Assembly: GCF_023715225.1 (NCBI RefSeq)
Contig: NZ_JAMBNS010000014.1
Coordinates: forward strand, 1 to 64,000
DNA from: Robertmurraya korlensis
GTDB lineage: Bacteria > Bacillota > Bacilli > Bacillales > Cytobacillaceae
Direction of reading: 5' to 3'
DNA length: 64,000 nt
In this document: positions 1-8,882 of the stretch, one piece after another
How positions within the stretch are numbered: position 1 is the stretch's first letter
Layout: each line of letters opens with the position of its first letter
The notes under the pieces: generated by a model
What the model saw: only the letters and a program-made list of their open reading frames with translations
Database searches by the model: none
Told to the model about the DNA's origin: nothing
Made by a program: the position numbers and the translations under genes

Positions 1-94
1 GTCTTTTCCTTTCTCCAGAATTATAAATGTCAAAATGTTTCGAATTATGCACACATGGACATTATAACCGTCAAATTCTGGACAGGCAACACCG

Positions 95-1987
95 TCAACT
101 ATCGGTCATTTTGGGATGGCAATAACAGCCATCCTTAAACCCTGAACAAGAGTATGCTTTACTATTTTCATAGACAGGCTTTTTACATTTTGGGCATACA
201 GATACAGATTCTTTGGCCTGGGTTGCTGTAGAAGAAAGCTGCTTTACATTTCCTTTAATTTCTTCAGCAGTACGCTTTACTAGGCCTTCAAGCTCTTCAT
301 AAAATGTTTCTTCTTTTAATTCGCCATGTTCAACTTGAGAAAGCATTGTTTCGAAAAAGGCTGTTAATTTTACACTATATAAGGAAAAATCTTCAGGCAT
401 CATTTCAATTAATTCTCGGCCAAGTGGTGTTGAAATAATTTGATTCTTCTTTTTTTCGATAAACCCACGTTCTACCAGCTTTTCAATAATAGCTGCCCTC
501 GTAGCTGTAGTACCGATTCCCTCAACGGCCTTCATCATTTTTTTGTCTGAAGCTTCATCAAGAAACTTCGCTGCATGTTTCATATCATGTAATAATGTTC
601 CTTCCGTATAACGTTTTGGTGGAGCTGTTTCTTTTTGAATTAAAGAATATTCCCCGATGTCATTTAATGTTGTATGTTTTAATGAGCCTTCACTAATCGT
701 TTCTCCATAAAGCTCTCTCCAACCTAGCTCAATTAATACTGTTTCTTTAGCTTTAAATGTATGCTCTTGGTCCATAAAGGAAGCTGTAGTTTCTTCTTTT
801 ACTGCACATGGATAAAAGGCAGCTAGAAATCTAGTAAAAATCACATTATATAGTGTAGCTTCATCACCTGATAGATTGTTGGCCACTCTTGAAGTAATAA
901 TAATCGCTTCGTGATCTGTTACCTTGGAAGGATCTACAAAAGAAGGTTCGATGTTATAGCCATTAGAAATAATGTTCTTAACCCATTCATGGCCAGCATG
1001 CTTTTCAAGCAACGAAGGAAGCTCAGAATCATTCGCAATATATTGTGACCCTGTACGTGGGTAAGTAACGTATTTCTTTTCATATAGGGCTTGTGTTGTG
1101 TTTAACGTATGATCTGCACTCCACTTATACTTTTCATTCATGTATTTCTGAAGTTCTGTTAAATCAAATAGTTTTTCAGGCTTCTCTTGTTTATGTTTCG
1201 TTGTAATATCAAAGGCCATCCGGCTTCCAAGTGAATTTAAAATACTTTGTGCTGCGTCTTTTGTTAAGTGTGTATCTTTATCTAAAACTAATTCGAATTT
1301 AGCTTCTTTCTTATCGGTTGCTGCAATTGAGTAATGAACTACTTTAGAAAAACTCTCAATAGTTTTGTCTCGATTAACTACCATTGCAAGAGTCGGTGTT
1401 TGAACACGTCCCAATGAAAGAACTTTTGGACTCTTACTTAATTTTGTGACCATCATTGTACCGTTCATCCCAATAAGAAGATCCGATTCCTCTCTCAGCT
1501 TTCCAGCAATGGCTAAGCCTTCATAGTGAGAACCATCTTTAGCGTTTTTGAAAGCTTTAACAATACCTTCTTTAGTCATATCCTGAACCCACATACGTTT
1601 TAACGGCTTCTGAACCCCACTTAATGAGTAAATCTTCCTGAAGATATGTTCTCCTTCTCTTCCGGCATCTGTTGCGATATAGACTAATTCTGATTGTTTC
1701 ATAAGAGTTGTAATTGTCTTGTATTGCTTTTTAACACCAGGATTATTAATTACGGTTAAAGGAATATTCTTAATGAAAAACGGAAGTGTGTTTACATTTC
1801 CCTTCCATCCCCAATCTTCATTGATTGATTCCGGACTCACACAATTCACAAGATGGCCAAAAGCAAAGGTATAGATTTTCCCATCGTTACCTACATAATG
1901 TCCTTCAGCTTCCTTATATCCCCCTGAAATAGCTGTTGCTAAGTCTCTTGCTACACTTGGTTTCTCACATACGAATAATTTGCTCAT
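95..1987 (-). CDS. topB: DNA topoisomerase III (TopB), plasmid type
   Basis: Type IA topoisomerase that relaxes and decatenates DNA through a single-strand break. The N-terminal Toprim domain starts with the EKPSVARDLA block near residue 8 and carries TDAGREGE near residues 105-112. The active-site tyrosine lies in TYPRTGS near residue 308. A C-terminal zinc ribbon has CPKC and later cysteines near residues 598-622. The length of 630 residues is close to full-length TopB. A GGGAG ribosome site precedes the ATG. It is the last visible gene of the minus-strand conjugation operon, behind a terminator. TopB genes are common on large Gram-positive conjugative plasmids, where they probably resolve replication or transfer intermediates; that role is inferred here. 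Confidence 0.95.
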   Translation of the reverse strand: MSKLFVCEKPSVARDLATAISGGYKEAEGHYVGNDGKIYTFAFGHLVNCVSPESINEDWGWKGNVNTLPFFIKNIPLTVINNPGVKKQYKTITTLMKQSELVYIATDAGREGEHIFRKIYSLSGVQKPLKRMWVQDMTKEGIVKAFKNAKDGSHYEGLAIAGKLREESDLLIGMNGTMMVTKLSKSPKVLSLGRVQTPTLAMVVNRDKTIESFSKVVHYSIAATDKKEAKFELVLDKDTHLTKDAAQSILNSLGSRMAFDITTKHKQEKPEKLFDLTELQKYMNEKYKWSADHTLNTTQALYEKKYVTYPRTGSQYIANDSELPSLLEKHAGHEWVKNIISNGYNIEPSFVDPSKVTDHEAIIITSRVANNLSGDEATLYNVIFTRFLAAFYPCAVKEETTASFMDQEHTFKAKETVLIELGWRELYGETISEGSLKHTTLNDIGEYSLIQKETAPPKRYTEGTLLHDMKHAAKFLDEASDKKMMKAVEGIGTTATRAAIIEKLVERGFIEKKKNQIISTPLGRELIEMMPEDFSLYSVKLTAFFETMLSQVEHGELKEETFYEELEGLVKRTAEEIKGNVKQLSSTATQAKESVSVCPKCKKPVYENSKAYSCSGFKDGCYCHPKMTDS

Positions 1988-2011
1988 TATTTCCGTCTCC
2001 CTTTTTTAAAA

Positions 2012-2040
2012 TAAAAAAAGCACCCATAAAGGAGTGCTTA
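2012..2040 (-). terminator. Rho-independent terminator after the macro-domain gene
   Basis: On the minus strand an AAGCAC/GTGCTT stem with a short loop is followed by a run of seven T. It lies between the macro-domain gene and topB, so topB probably depends on read-through or its own promoter. Confidence 0.6.
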
Positions 2041-2057
2041 ACATTTTGATATTTATT

Positions 2058-2534
2058 TCATTGCACCAATACCACTTTAAAAATTGTATTTGATTTTTGT
2101 AATTTCTCTTTATATAGAGCAAGTACAGTATTTTTATTTAATCGTCCTGTCCCTGTTCCTAATAGTGGTATGACAACTGTTTCTATATTATTCTCGTTAC
2201 AATATACCAATATGTTATCTAAACACTGATTTACTGTATCTATACTAGATTTTGTACCAGGCCAATTCATTGTTACAGCATGAAGAATCCCTTCGGGATA
2301 AAACAATTTCCCAGACGTAGTATGGATAACATCCCCTGAACGGGCTTTATTCCGCCTAAACAAAGCCTTTGTTATTTTTTCTATTGAGGGATCAGCATAG
2401 TGAATTGATTCAGCTACTCCATTTAGCTTTATGAACCTACCTAGTATGCCTCCCATCCATCCTCTTCCATTAGCTGCATTTACAAGTATATCCCCTTTTA
2501 TATATGGAATGGTCCCTTTGATATATTCGATCAT
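2058..2534 (-). CDS. Macro domain protein (ADP-ribose binding or hydrolysing)
   Basis: A 158-residue single macro domain. The N-terminal block VNAANGRGWMGGILGRF matches the ADP-ribose-binding NAAN/GGG loop, and PLLGTGTGRLN near residues 122-132 matches the second phosphate-binding loop. Macro domains bind or remove ADP-ribose from proteins, nucleic acids or ADP-ribose-1''-phosphate; which substrate applies cannot be read here. Start ATG has an AAGGGG ribosome site. It sits among the distal genes of the conjugation operon beside topB, so a role in establishment or in countering ADP-ribosylation defence is conceivable but is only inference. Confidence 0.85.
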   Translation of the reverse strand: MIEYIKGTIPYIKGDILVNAANGRGWMGGILGRFIKLNGVAESIHYADPSIEKITKALFRRNKARSGDVIHTTSGKLFYPEGILHAVTMNWPGTKSSIDTVNQCLDNILVYCNENNIETVVIPLLGTGTGRLNKNTVLALYKEKLQKSNTIFKVVLVQ

Positions 2535-2613
2535 GAAAATACCCCTTATAGTTCTATTTAATTTAAATAATTATCAATAAAAACTACCCAAAAAAGTGTT
2601 TGAAATCGTTATA

Positions 2614-2907
2614 TTAACCAACAGTTCTATTATTAAATTTTTTAAATGCTTGCCAGTAGCTTTTTACGGCAAATTCTGCGCTTTCCTCTGTTCGAGCATT
2701 GCTAATACAAGCTAAATAACGTTTTCCTTTATATTTGAAGACCTCACCACTTCGGTAATATCTCATTTCGCCTTTGATTAGTTCTCGATGAATAACATAG
2801 TTATCGATATCGAGATTTTGGATTAAGTAATTAGGAACTTCTAGTTCACATTCCTTTTTTAAATTAATCGGAGCTGTCATTTCCTTAATTTCCAATTCTT
2901 TTAACAT
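2614..2907 (-). CDS. Hypothetical 97-residue protein
   Basis: No family recognised. The protein is soluble, with no membrane segment. The C-terminal half (EVFKYKGKRYLACISNAR) looks like a small beta-rich fold. It has a good GGAGG ribosome site and lies in line with the conjugation operon between the Toprim protein and the macro-domain gene, so it is probably a real accessory gene. Confidence 0.6.
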   Translation of the reverse strand: MLKELEIKEMTAPINLKKECELEVPNYLIQNLDIDNYVIHRELIKGEMRYYRSGEVFKYKGKRYLACISNARTEESAEFAVKSYWQAFKKFNNRTVG

Positions 2908-2926
2908 TGAGCTTACCTCCGATCTT

Positions 2927-3967
2927 TCAAAGTTCCATATTCATATTGTTTTTTTTAAATGAAAGCTCAACTCTTGATTTTAGTTCGTTATTCCAATCCC
3001 ATTTTGTTTGTCCTCTAGGTAAATCCGGTATATCACTTTCAATTGATATACACTGACCGTCTTTTTGACTGATTTCATAGTTTTGTATTTTATAAATAAA
3101 CTCTTTTCCAGCATTATCATTGTCAACACATAAAGTTACTGATTCAACGTCTCTTCCAATATCTCTTAACTCTTTGAGTGTATTTTTAATGGTCCTAAAA
3201 ACTGTTTGTTGTTTTAAACCGTCCATACTTATTAAACGGCAGTTTGTTAGTTTCGATCTGTTTATTGATAGGTAGCTCAATAAATCAATAGGAGCTTCGA
3301 AGAAATATATCTTCTCAGGATAACCCCTTGTTATACTGAAGCCACTGTAAGTTGCCTCTTTAGTAGTAGGTAATACCTTTTTAAAATACGGCCTATCTGC
3401 ATGTAATCTTTTTTCTTCAGGAATTTCTCTTGTTCCTTGTAAATTGGCCCCGATTAACTCTCCATTCTCTTTCCACTTAAATACTACATTTTTATATGAG
3501 TCTTCCTTGATTAAGTCTGCTTGGATAAAAGCTTGAACTAAATCAGGATCTATTTTCCGATCATCCACGAGATACTTAAAAACATTATCGGAAGTGCTAA
3601 CTTCTTTTACATCATAGTTAAACTCGCTTGGATAAGTTGGTTCTGGAACCTTAAATTTAGAAAGATCTTGCCCTCCAAGGTCTTCGTTAATTTTTTTTAC
3701 AGCATGTTGAAAAGAGATATTATATACGTTCATCAAATAAGTAACGGCATTGCCTGAAACATTCTTACTGTTCCAACTGAAATAGTTTTTCCTTGAATTG
3801 ACTACTAAACTATCGTGTTCCTCATGCCTATAAAAGTTGTTACCTTCACTTTTTAACGGCTCACCAATTGATAATAAATAATCCAAGATATTTACGTTAT
3901 TGGCCCTCTCCTTTTCTTCAGCAGAAACAAATATTTTTTCTTTTTTATCTTCAGCAGCATTCATCAA
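2927..3967 (-). CDS. DUF3991/Toprim domain protein, primase-like
   Basis: A 346-residue protein with an N-terminal region (residues 15-95) resembling the DUF3991/zinc-finger-like part of plasmid DNA primases. A Toprim domain follows: FEAPIDLLSYL near residue 222 and TLCVDNDNAGKEF near residue 284, giving the conserved Glu and Asp-x-Asp metal-binding residues. Such proteins are typical of Gram-positive conjugative elements and are thought to prime the transferred strand or process DNA. No helicase part is present. It is followed downstream by the 97-residue gene. The family is clear, but primase activity is inferred. Confidence 0.75.
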   Translation of the reverse strand: MMNAAEDKKEKIFVSAEEKERANNVNILDYLLSIGEPLKSEGNNFYRHEEHDSLVVNSRKNYFSWNSKNVSGNAVTYLMNVYNISFQHAVKKINEDLGGQDLSKFKVPEPTYPSEFNYDVKEVSTSDNVFKYLVDDRKIDPDLVQAFIQADLIKEDSYKNVVFKWKENGELIGANLQGTREIPEEKRLHADRPYFKKVLPTTKEATYSGFSITRGYPEKIYFFEAPIDLLSYLSINRSKLTNCRLISMDGLKQQTVFRTIKNTLKELRDIGRDVESVTLCVDNDNAGKEFIYKIQNYEISQKDGQCISIESDIPDLPRGQTKWDWNNELKSRVELSFKKNNMNMEL

Positions 3968-3993
3968 GTATCATCCTCCTTATTACAAAATAA

Positions 3994-4027
3994 AAGAAGC
4001 TAGGTATTCTACTAACCTAGCTTCTTT
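3994..4027 (-). terminator. Terminator overlapping the end of the coiled-coil gene
   Basis: A 12-bp stem (AAGAAGCTAGGT with its complement) spans the stop codon of the upstream coiled-coil gene and is followed on the minus strand by TTTTATTTTG. It would lower expression of the distal Toprim, macro and topB genes. Confidence 0.6.
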
Positions 4028-5474
4028 GAACAAGATTTAAAATCATTGCAATAAAACCATCAATATAGGTTCCTATTTCACTCAAAACCGGAAATTTAGT
4101 CTCTAAATTAAAGAAGTGAATGCAAGCAAGCACACCAATAATAACTCCAACGGTACTGAAAATAACCTTAGATGGACCACTATTATAAATTGGAACACGA
4201 CCCAATTTTCTTTTTTTAGCAGCACGATATTTAGCTTCAATTTTTTCTTGTTGAGATTCTTCTCTTTGTTTTTGCCTTTTCTCTCTTTTGAATTCTTTTT
4301 CCTGGTTTAATCGTTCTTTCCTCAGTTCCTCCATGAACTTAATTTTTTCAAGTGCAATTTTCTCATCGATCTCTATCTGTTTACTTTGTAATTTTAATTT
4401 TTCTTCTTTTTCAGACCTACGCTTTAAGTGGTAGTTTTTTAATATCTTATAAGCCTTTTTACTGCCGTTTACAGACCCTTTGGCGCTGTACTTGACGAAT
4501 TGTATTGAACGACCTTTTACTTCCTCAAAATCAAGCTCCTGAAGCCTTTCTTTAAAGGTTAATTTAGGTATTACCATTGTTGTTGGAATATCAGCTTTAG
4601 GTAGTGGGGATTCGGTCGGTTTTTTAAAATTAATAATTTCTTGCTGGTGTTTAACTTCTTCTATATCACCTTCAGCTTTTAAGACACTTGCTTTCCTGTC
4701 AGTTTCAAGCAACTTTTCTTCAACTTCCTGAAGCTCTATTTTTCTTTCAAGTTCTTTTTTCTCTAACTCTGTTTCAATGCTTTTAAGTTCTAGTTCGGCT
4801 TTTTTTGCCTTTTCTTCAACTTCCTTTAAACGTCTTTCATGATCTTCCTTCTTTTTCTTATCTAACTCTTGCTTTTCTTCCATGCGTTCCATTGCTTTTG
4901 TTTTTTCTTCTTCTAACAATCTCAAAGCCTCTAAGCGTTGCGATTCTTTTACTGCCTCTTCTTTTTCCTTTAATTGAATTGACTTTTCTAAGGCTGCTTT
5001 TTCTTCCTGAATTTCTCTCATCTTTTTCTGAAATTCAATCTCTCTCAGTTGACTTTCCTTTTCTTCTTTCTTTAATTGCTGAAGAATATCGTTCTTTTCT
5101 GATTTCAATTGCTCTAATTTCGCCTTTTCCTCTACATGACTATTATAGGAAATAACTTCTTCTTCCTCGATCACTGTTCTATTTTCGACTTTTGCTACGT
5201 ACTCAGTTACAGTTTTAGGCGCACTAGAGTTTTCCCTTATTAACTGAAAAAGGCTAGGAATATCTCTATCTATTAAAATCTTAGAGTTAAAAACACTTTC
5301 TCCTGTTTCTAACTCAGTGATTTTATAACTTACTTTCATGCTTTGGCCCGTTTGCTTATATTTAGTAACAGCCTCTAATAACATCTCATTTGCTTTCACA
5401 AAGGTTAGTGGCCGATCAAATTCAATTTTACTTTTTTTAACGTTTAATCCCTTTTTATATGTGATAAGAAACAT
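4017..5474 (-). CDS. Long coiled-coil protein with C-terminal membrane anchor
   Basis: A 485-residue protein. Residues 1-110 form a small folded head, residues 115-290 are an almost continuous Lys/Glu-rich coiled coil, and a second basic helical stretch covers 330-420. One membrane segment (VIFSTVGVIIGVLACI) lies near 440-456, followed by a short tail. Start ATG has AAGGAGGG at good spacing. It is next to the VirB6-like gene. No family is recognised. It could be a cytoplasmic scaffold tethered to the transfer channel, which is inference from shape and context. Confidence 0.7.
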   Translation of the reverse strand: MFLITYKKGLNVKKSKIEFDRPLTFVKANEMLLEAVTKYKQTGQSMKVSYKITELETGESVFNSKILIDRDIPSLFQLIRENSSAPKTVTEYVAKVENRTVIEEEEVISYNSHVEEKAKLEQLKSEKNDILQQLKKEEKESQLREIEFQKKMREIQEEKAALEKSIQLKEKEEAVKESQRLEALRLLEEEKTKAMERMEEKQELDKKKKEDHERRLKEVEEKAKKAELELKSIETELEKKELERKIELQEVEEKLLETDRKASVLKAEGDIEEVKHQQEIINFKKPTESPLPKADIPTTMVIPKLTFKERLQELDFEEVKGRSIQFVKYSAKGSVNGSKKAYKILKNYHLKRRSEKEEKLKLQSKQIEIDEKIALEKIKFMEELRKERLNQEKEFKREKRQKQREESQQEKIEAKYRAAKKRKLGRVPIYNSGPSKVIFSTVGVIIGVLACIHFFNLETKFPVLSEIGTYIDGFIAMILNLVQRS

Positions 5475-5486
5475 GAACGTCCCTCC

Positions 5487-6350
5487 TTACTTCATCATTA
5501 ACCTTGAGATTAACAATCGTGATCCCATAGAGCCAAGAGCACCAGCCCCTCTTGTCATAGCTCGGGAACCTCCACCACCGTACCACATATTTTCTAATAC
5601 TACAGGTGATTTTATTATCAATGCTCCTGCACCGATAGCTAAGAATATGTTCCCTCCTGAAAAGAGAATATTAATTATCAAAGTCAATAAAAATAATTTC
5701 ATTAATAGAGATACAACGATTTTTAGTAACCCTCTCCACCATACTTGAAAATAGTTGTTATCGTCTGCAATCATTGACAATGAAACCGGAGCAACTAAAA
5801 TTTGCATAACTATATAGTCTGCATAGAAGACACAAACAGAATATAAAAACATGACAAAAACTACTGTAAAGAACAGTAGTAAAGCCGTTAATATAATCCC
5901 TCCAAAGCCTGATACTGCAATTCTGCTTCCGGCTAACGCTGCCGAAATAACAGCATACCCACCATTCCCCTGAAAATCCGTTCCAGCTGATGCAAAATAA
6001 TTAGCTATTGGAAGAGCAATATCTAACACAATTATTTTTAGGGCCCAAGGAAGGACTAACATACCAGCAGCGCTTTTCACTACTCTTAATAGAATTTCAT
6101 CTAAAGGATATTGTTGAGTTCCGTTTTGGGTATTAATGATATACTCGATTATTTTATAAAGAGCAATAACCACAGCGAAGATTCCTGCAAACCAAACGAA
6201 AAATGTCATGACACTATTTACAAAGTTATTTTCAGGTAAATTAAAAACCATTTCATTAACTAGGGTTAAGATCCAATTCATAAATTCTTCTACCCAGCCG
6301 TTAATTGTTTCCTCAATCATTTCCTTTAATTTGCCTTCAAGCCAATTCAT
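5487..6350 (-). CDS. VirB6/TrbL-like polytopic membrane protein
   Basis: A 287-residue protein with an amphipathic N-terminus and about six hydrophobic segments, including WFAGIFAVVIALYKIIEYI, a leucine-rich segment near residues 105-120 and two near 160-200. The C-terminus is Gly/Ala-rich and ends with a basic tail. Size, topology and position directly downstream of the VirD4 ATPase fit the VirB6/TrbL inner-membrane channel subunit of Gram-positive type IV secretion systems. No single diagnostic motif exists in this family, so the assignment rests on architecture and neighbours. Confidence 0.75.
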   Translation of the reverse strand: MNWLEGKLKEMIEETINGWVEEFMNWILTLVNEMVFNLPENNFVNSVMTFFVWFAGIFAVVIALYKIIEYIINTQNGTQQYPLDEILLRVVKSAAGMLVLPWALKIIVLDIALPIANYFASAGTDFQGNGGYAVISAALAGSRIAVSGFGGIILTALLLFFTVVFVMFLYSVCVFYADYIVMQILVAPVSLSMIADDNNYFQVWWRGLLKIVVSLLMKLFLLTLIINILFSGGNIFLAIGAGALIIKSPVVLENMWYGGGGSRAMTRGAGALGSMGSRLLISRLMMK

Positions 6351-6362
6351 ATATTAAAAACC

Positions 6363-7961
6363 TCATTTCACATGTTCATAGTTATCTTCTTCAGACATGG
6401 CCTCTAAAACATTAAATGAATTTTGGTACATTTCAATTTCGTCTCTAGCTTGAGCTAAAATATCATCCTGTTCCATATCGGCTAAGTTTTGATCCTCAAT
6501 TTCTTGATCTTCATCAAGACTTAATTCTTCCATTTCTTCTTGTAAGGACTCATAAGCATAGACTTCTTTTTCATAAGCTTCTTGAGCTGCATCACTAATT
6601 TTTCTTTTATAATCCATTTGAGATACTTCGTACTCTTCAACCAATCCTGGATATAATTCAAATTGGATAGCTTTTCTAGCCTTAATAGGGTACTTACCAG
6701 CAATCAATACAAGACTATCTCTTTCTGACATTGTTAGAATTTCATCAGCATTCATAAGTGATCTTTGAGAATAAGAATAGTTTGAACTACTAGATGAGTT
6801 ACCTGTTCCACCCTTTGAAATGGAATGACCTCCTGTTTCCACTTTGACAGTCGCTTTTCCCATTAAATTACTGAAATAGGCTGCTGTAGTATCATTGACG
6901 TTTCCTAAACAAATTTTAATTGCACAGTTCCCTAAAATTGATTCGGCCTTATCTTTTCCGTACTTGTCCATCAATTGAGTATTGTTTTGAAGGATTGTAC
7001 AACAAGCAATTCTATAACCCCTACATGTGGCTAAGAACTCTTCATAATTATTAAATTTACCTAAATTCGGAAACTCATCAAGTAAAAATACAGTCGGTAC
7101 AGGTAGTTTCGCTCCGTTTTTATCTCCTAATATATAAAGCTCCTGGAACATTTGAGTGAAAAATAGATTAATAAGTCCCTCCCATGTAGAGTCCATAGTT
7201 GGAATTAATACATAAAGCGCAACTTTTTTAGTCCCTATATCTTCAAAGAAAAAATCATTATTACTTGTAAAGGCAGCGACCTCTTCATCTACATAATCAC
7301 CGATTGTAGTAAGTAAACTGATAATGATACTTGCTCTTGTTTTTTCTTGAGACTTTTTAAAACCTAATTCATAACTTCTTCTTGCTGGATGACGTTTATC
7401 AAGAGCCATAAACTTCATATCAAGTTCACTGTCTCCATCTTCGTTTGCTTCAGGATCAAACTCTTGAAGAAAATCTAATATTCCCTCCATATTTCTTTTA
7501 TCCGGATGAAATTCTGTCTTAGCATAGAGAATTAGTGCTTTTAATAATCCTAATTGTGCGTTAAACCATATATCCTTTCTTTTAGGATCGTTTTTTGCAC
7601 TTACAATTGTATTCGCTACAGTTGTAGCATCTAAGTCACGTCTAACATAACCGAATGGATTATAATGATCTGATAATGCCATATTTTTAAAATTAACTAC
7701 TCTTACTTCATAACCTTGAGCTTCTTTTATTTTTGCTGTTTTTTCAAAAACCTCACCTTTCGGATCGGTCACAACAATACTACAGTCCGTAATATTTAAC
7801 ATGTTAGTAAGAACAAATGACTGTGTTTTAAAAGAACCAGGTCCACCAACAACATAATAATTTCTGTTTGCTATTTTGCTTTTCTCATGTTGAATTAAAG
7901 CCTTTCCATCTTTTAATCCCATAACAATTCCACTTGTATTAGATTCTTGACTGACAGCCAT
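6363..7961 (-). CDS. VirD4/TraG coupling protein, ATPase part only
   Basis: Type IV coupling protein that recruits the relaxase-DNA complex to the channel. Walker A is GGPGSFKT at residues 39-46 and Walker B is VFLLDEFPNLG near 290-300. The usual two N-terminal transmembrane helices and the GSxRWA motif are absent: the protein starts about 38 residues before Walker A. Those missing parts are encoded separately two genes upstream (8462-8872). Its start overlaps the preceding stop as TAATG with a GAGGTGAG ribosome site. A functional split coupling protein is the best reading. The acidic C-terminal tail (residues 470-532) is typical of substrate-binding tails. Confidence 0.92.
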   Translation of the reverse strand: MAVSQESNTSGIVMGLKDGKALIQHEKSKIANRNYYVVGGPGSFKTQSFVLTNMLNITDCSIVVTDPKGEVFEKTAKIKEAQGYEVRVVNFKNMALSDHYNPFGYVRRDLDATTVANTIVSAKNDPKRKDIWFNAQLGLLKALILYAKTEFHPDKRNMEGILDFLQEFDPEANEDGDSELDMKFMALDKRHPARRSYELGFKKSQEKTRASIIISLLTTIGDYVDEEVAAFTSNNDFFFEDIGTKKVALYVLIPTMDSTWEGLINLFFTQMFQELYILGDKNGAKLPVPTVFLLDEFPNLGKFNNYEEFLATCRGYRIACCTILQNNTQLMDKYGKDKAESILGNCAIKICLGNVNDTTAAYFSNLMGKATVKVETGGHSISKGGTGNSSSSSNYSYSQRSLMNADEILTMSERDSLVLIAGKYPIKARKAIQFELYPGLVEEYEVSQMDYKRKISDAAQEAYEKEVYAYESLQEEMEELSLDEDQEIEDQNLADMEQDDILAQARDEIEMYQNSFNVLEAMSEEDNYEHVK

Positions 7962-8437
7962 TATCTCACCTCATTATTTTCATAACTATTTCTTGCAAAA
8001 TATTCATCTATTAGTATTTTTTCATCTTTGAAAACAATCTTTTCTATGTCTTTATATTTCCTTGTCTTCTTTTCTGCTAAAATCATAGTTTCAAAACAAC
8101 TTTCAAGTATTAGGTTTGCACTCTCAACTATATACAGTTTGGTCAAGTCCTCATTTTCACTTGATGTTGTATGGTATTTTTCCACTTCCTTAATTAGATA
8201 CATAATCATCTGCATATGAAGAGAGTTTCTATGTTGATTTCGCAATAAAAGTATTATTAAAGCTGTTATTGTTGGTATGAGAATCTTATGACTTTCAACA
8301 TAGTAAGTGTTACTTTTAGAGAAAGTTTGATGGTCTTTAGAACGAATAGATATTTCTAGGAACTCTATTAATTCATCCTCTACTGAAGATCCTTTGACTT
8401 CATCATATTTTTTTTTACATCTTTTAAATAAAGTCAT
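7961..8437 (-). CDS. Hypothetical protein between the two VirD4 halves
   Basis: A 158-residue mostly helical protein with one hydrophobic stretch near residues 50-67 (ILIPTITALIILLL). No family recognised. It lies exactly between the genes for the membrane part and the ATPase part of the coupling protein and is translationally coupled to the latter (one-base overlap). That position suggests it may bridge or regulate the two halves, which is inference. Confidence 0.65.
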   Translation of the reverse strand: MTLFKRCKKKYDEVKGSSVEDELIEFLEISIRSKDHQTFSKSNTYYVESHKILIPTITALIILLLRNQHRNSLHMQMIMYLIKEVEKYHTTSSENEDLTKLYIVESANLILESCFETMILAEKKTRKYKDIEKIVFKDEKILIDEYFARNSYENNEVR

Positions 8438-8461
8438 ATTGTCCCTCCCTTTATTAACTGT

Positions 8462-8872
8462 CTATTTATTTAATGTCTTTTTCAGTTCACCATACATATC
8501 CTTACTTGGAATCACAGTTATTTGATCAGGAACCTTAAATATTTCATGTTTTTTGGCCCATCTTGAAGACCCTTGAACACCATATCTTTCCCCAACGTTT
8601 TCATAGTTTTTATTTCGTGATTTATACAAAATGTAAATGAACAAAAATAACGCTGCTGCCATTGATAGGTATAACAATGGATTCTGTTCAGCGTGCATTT
8701 CCTTAATGTTTTTTATTGGATGTAGAATAATATCTTTCGTAAATTCCATTATCAGATTCGAGTTTATGGCCATCTTATACTCAGCTATAAAAGGAAGAAA
8801 TCCTGATAAAAATATCGAGAAAAAGAATAGAAAAATAAAAAAGAAAGTAAACACAATTATTTTCGACTTCAT
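8462..8872 (-). CDS. VirD4/TraG N-terminal membrane part, separate gene
   Basis: A 136-residue protein with two membrane segments (residues 4-28 and 67-83) followed by YGVQGSSRWAKKHEI at residues 97-111. This is the motif that in Gram-positive VirD4 proteins sits just before the nucleotide-binding domain. The sequence stops shortly after it. The matching ATPase part is encoded at 6363-7961. The start chosen is the ATG at 8872, behind GAGGGGGA; a longer reading from 8905 would overlap the VirB8-like gene. The N-terminal helices and motif fit the coupling-protein family; separate translation is unusual. Confidence 0.75.
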   Translation of the reverse strand: MKSKIIVFTFFFIFLFFFSIFLSGFLPFIAEYKMAINSNLIMEFTKDIILHPIKNIKEMHAEQNPLLYLSMAAALFLFIYILYKSRNKNYENVGERYGVQGSSRWAKKHEIFKVPDQITVIPSKDMYGELKKTLNK

Positions 8873-8882
8873 ATTATCCCCC

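Noticed and set aside
4805..5155. Plus-strand open frames opposite the coiled-coil gene
   Set aside because: Shadow of a Lys/Glu-rich gene on the other strand, which always leaves an open Phe/Leu/Ser-rich frame; no ribosome site.
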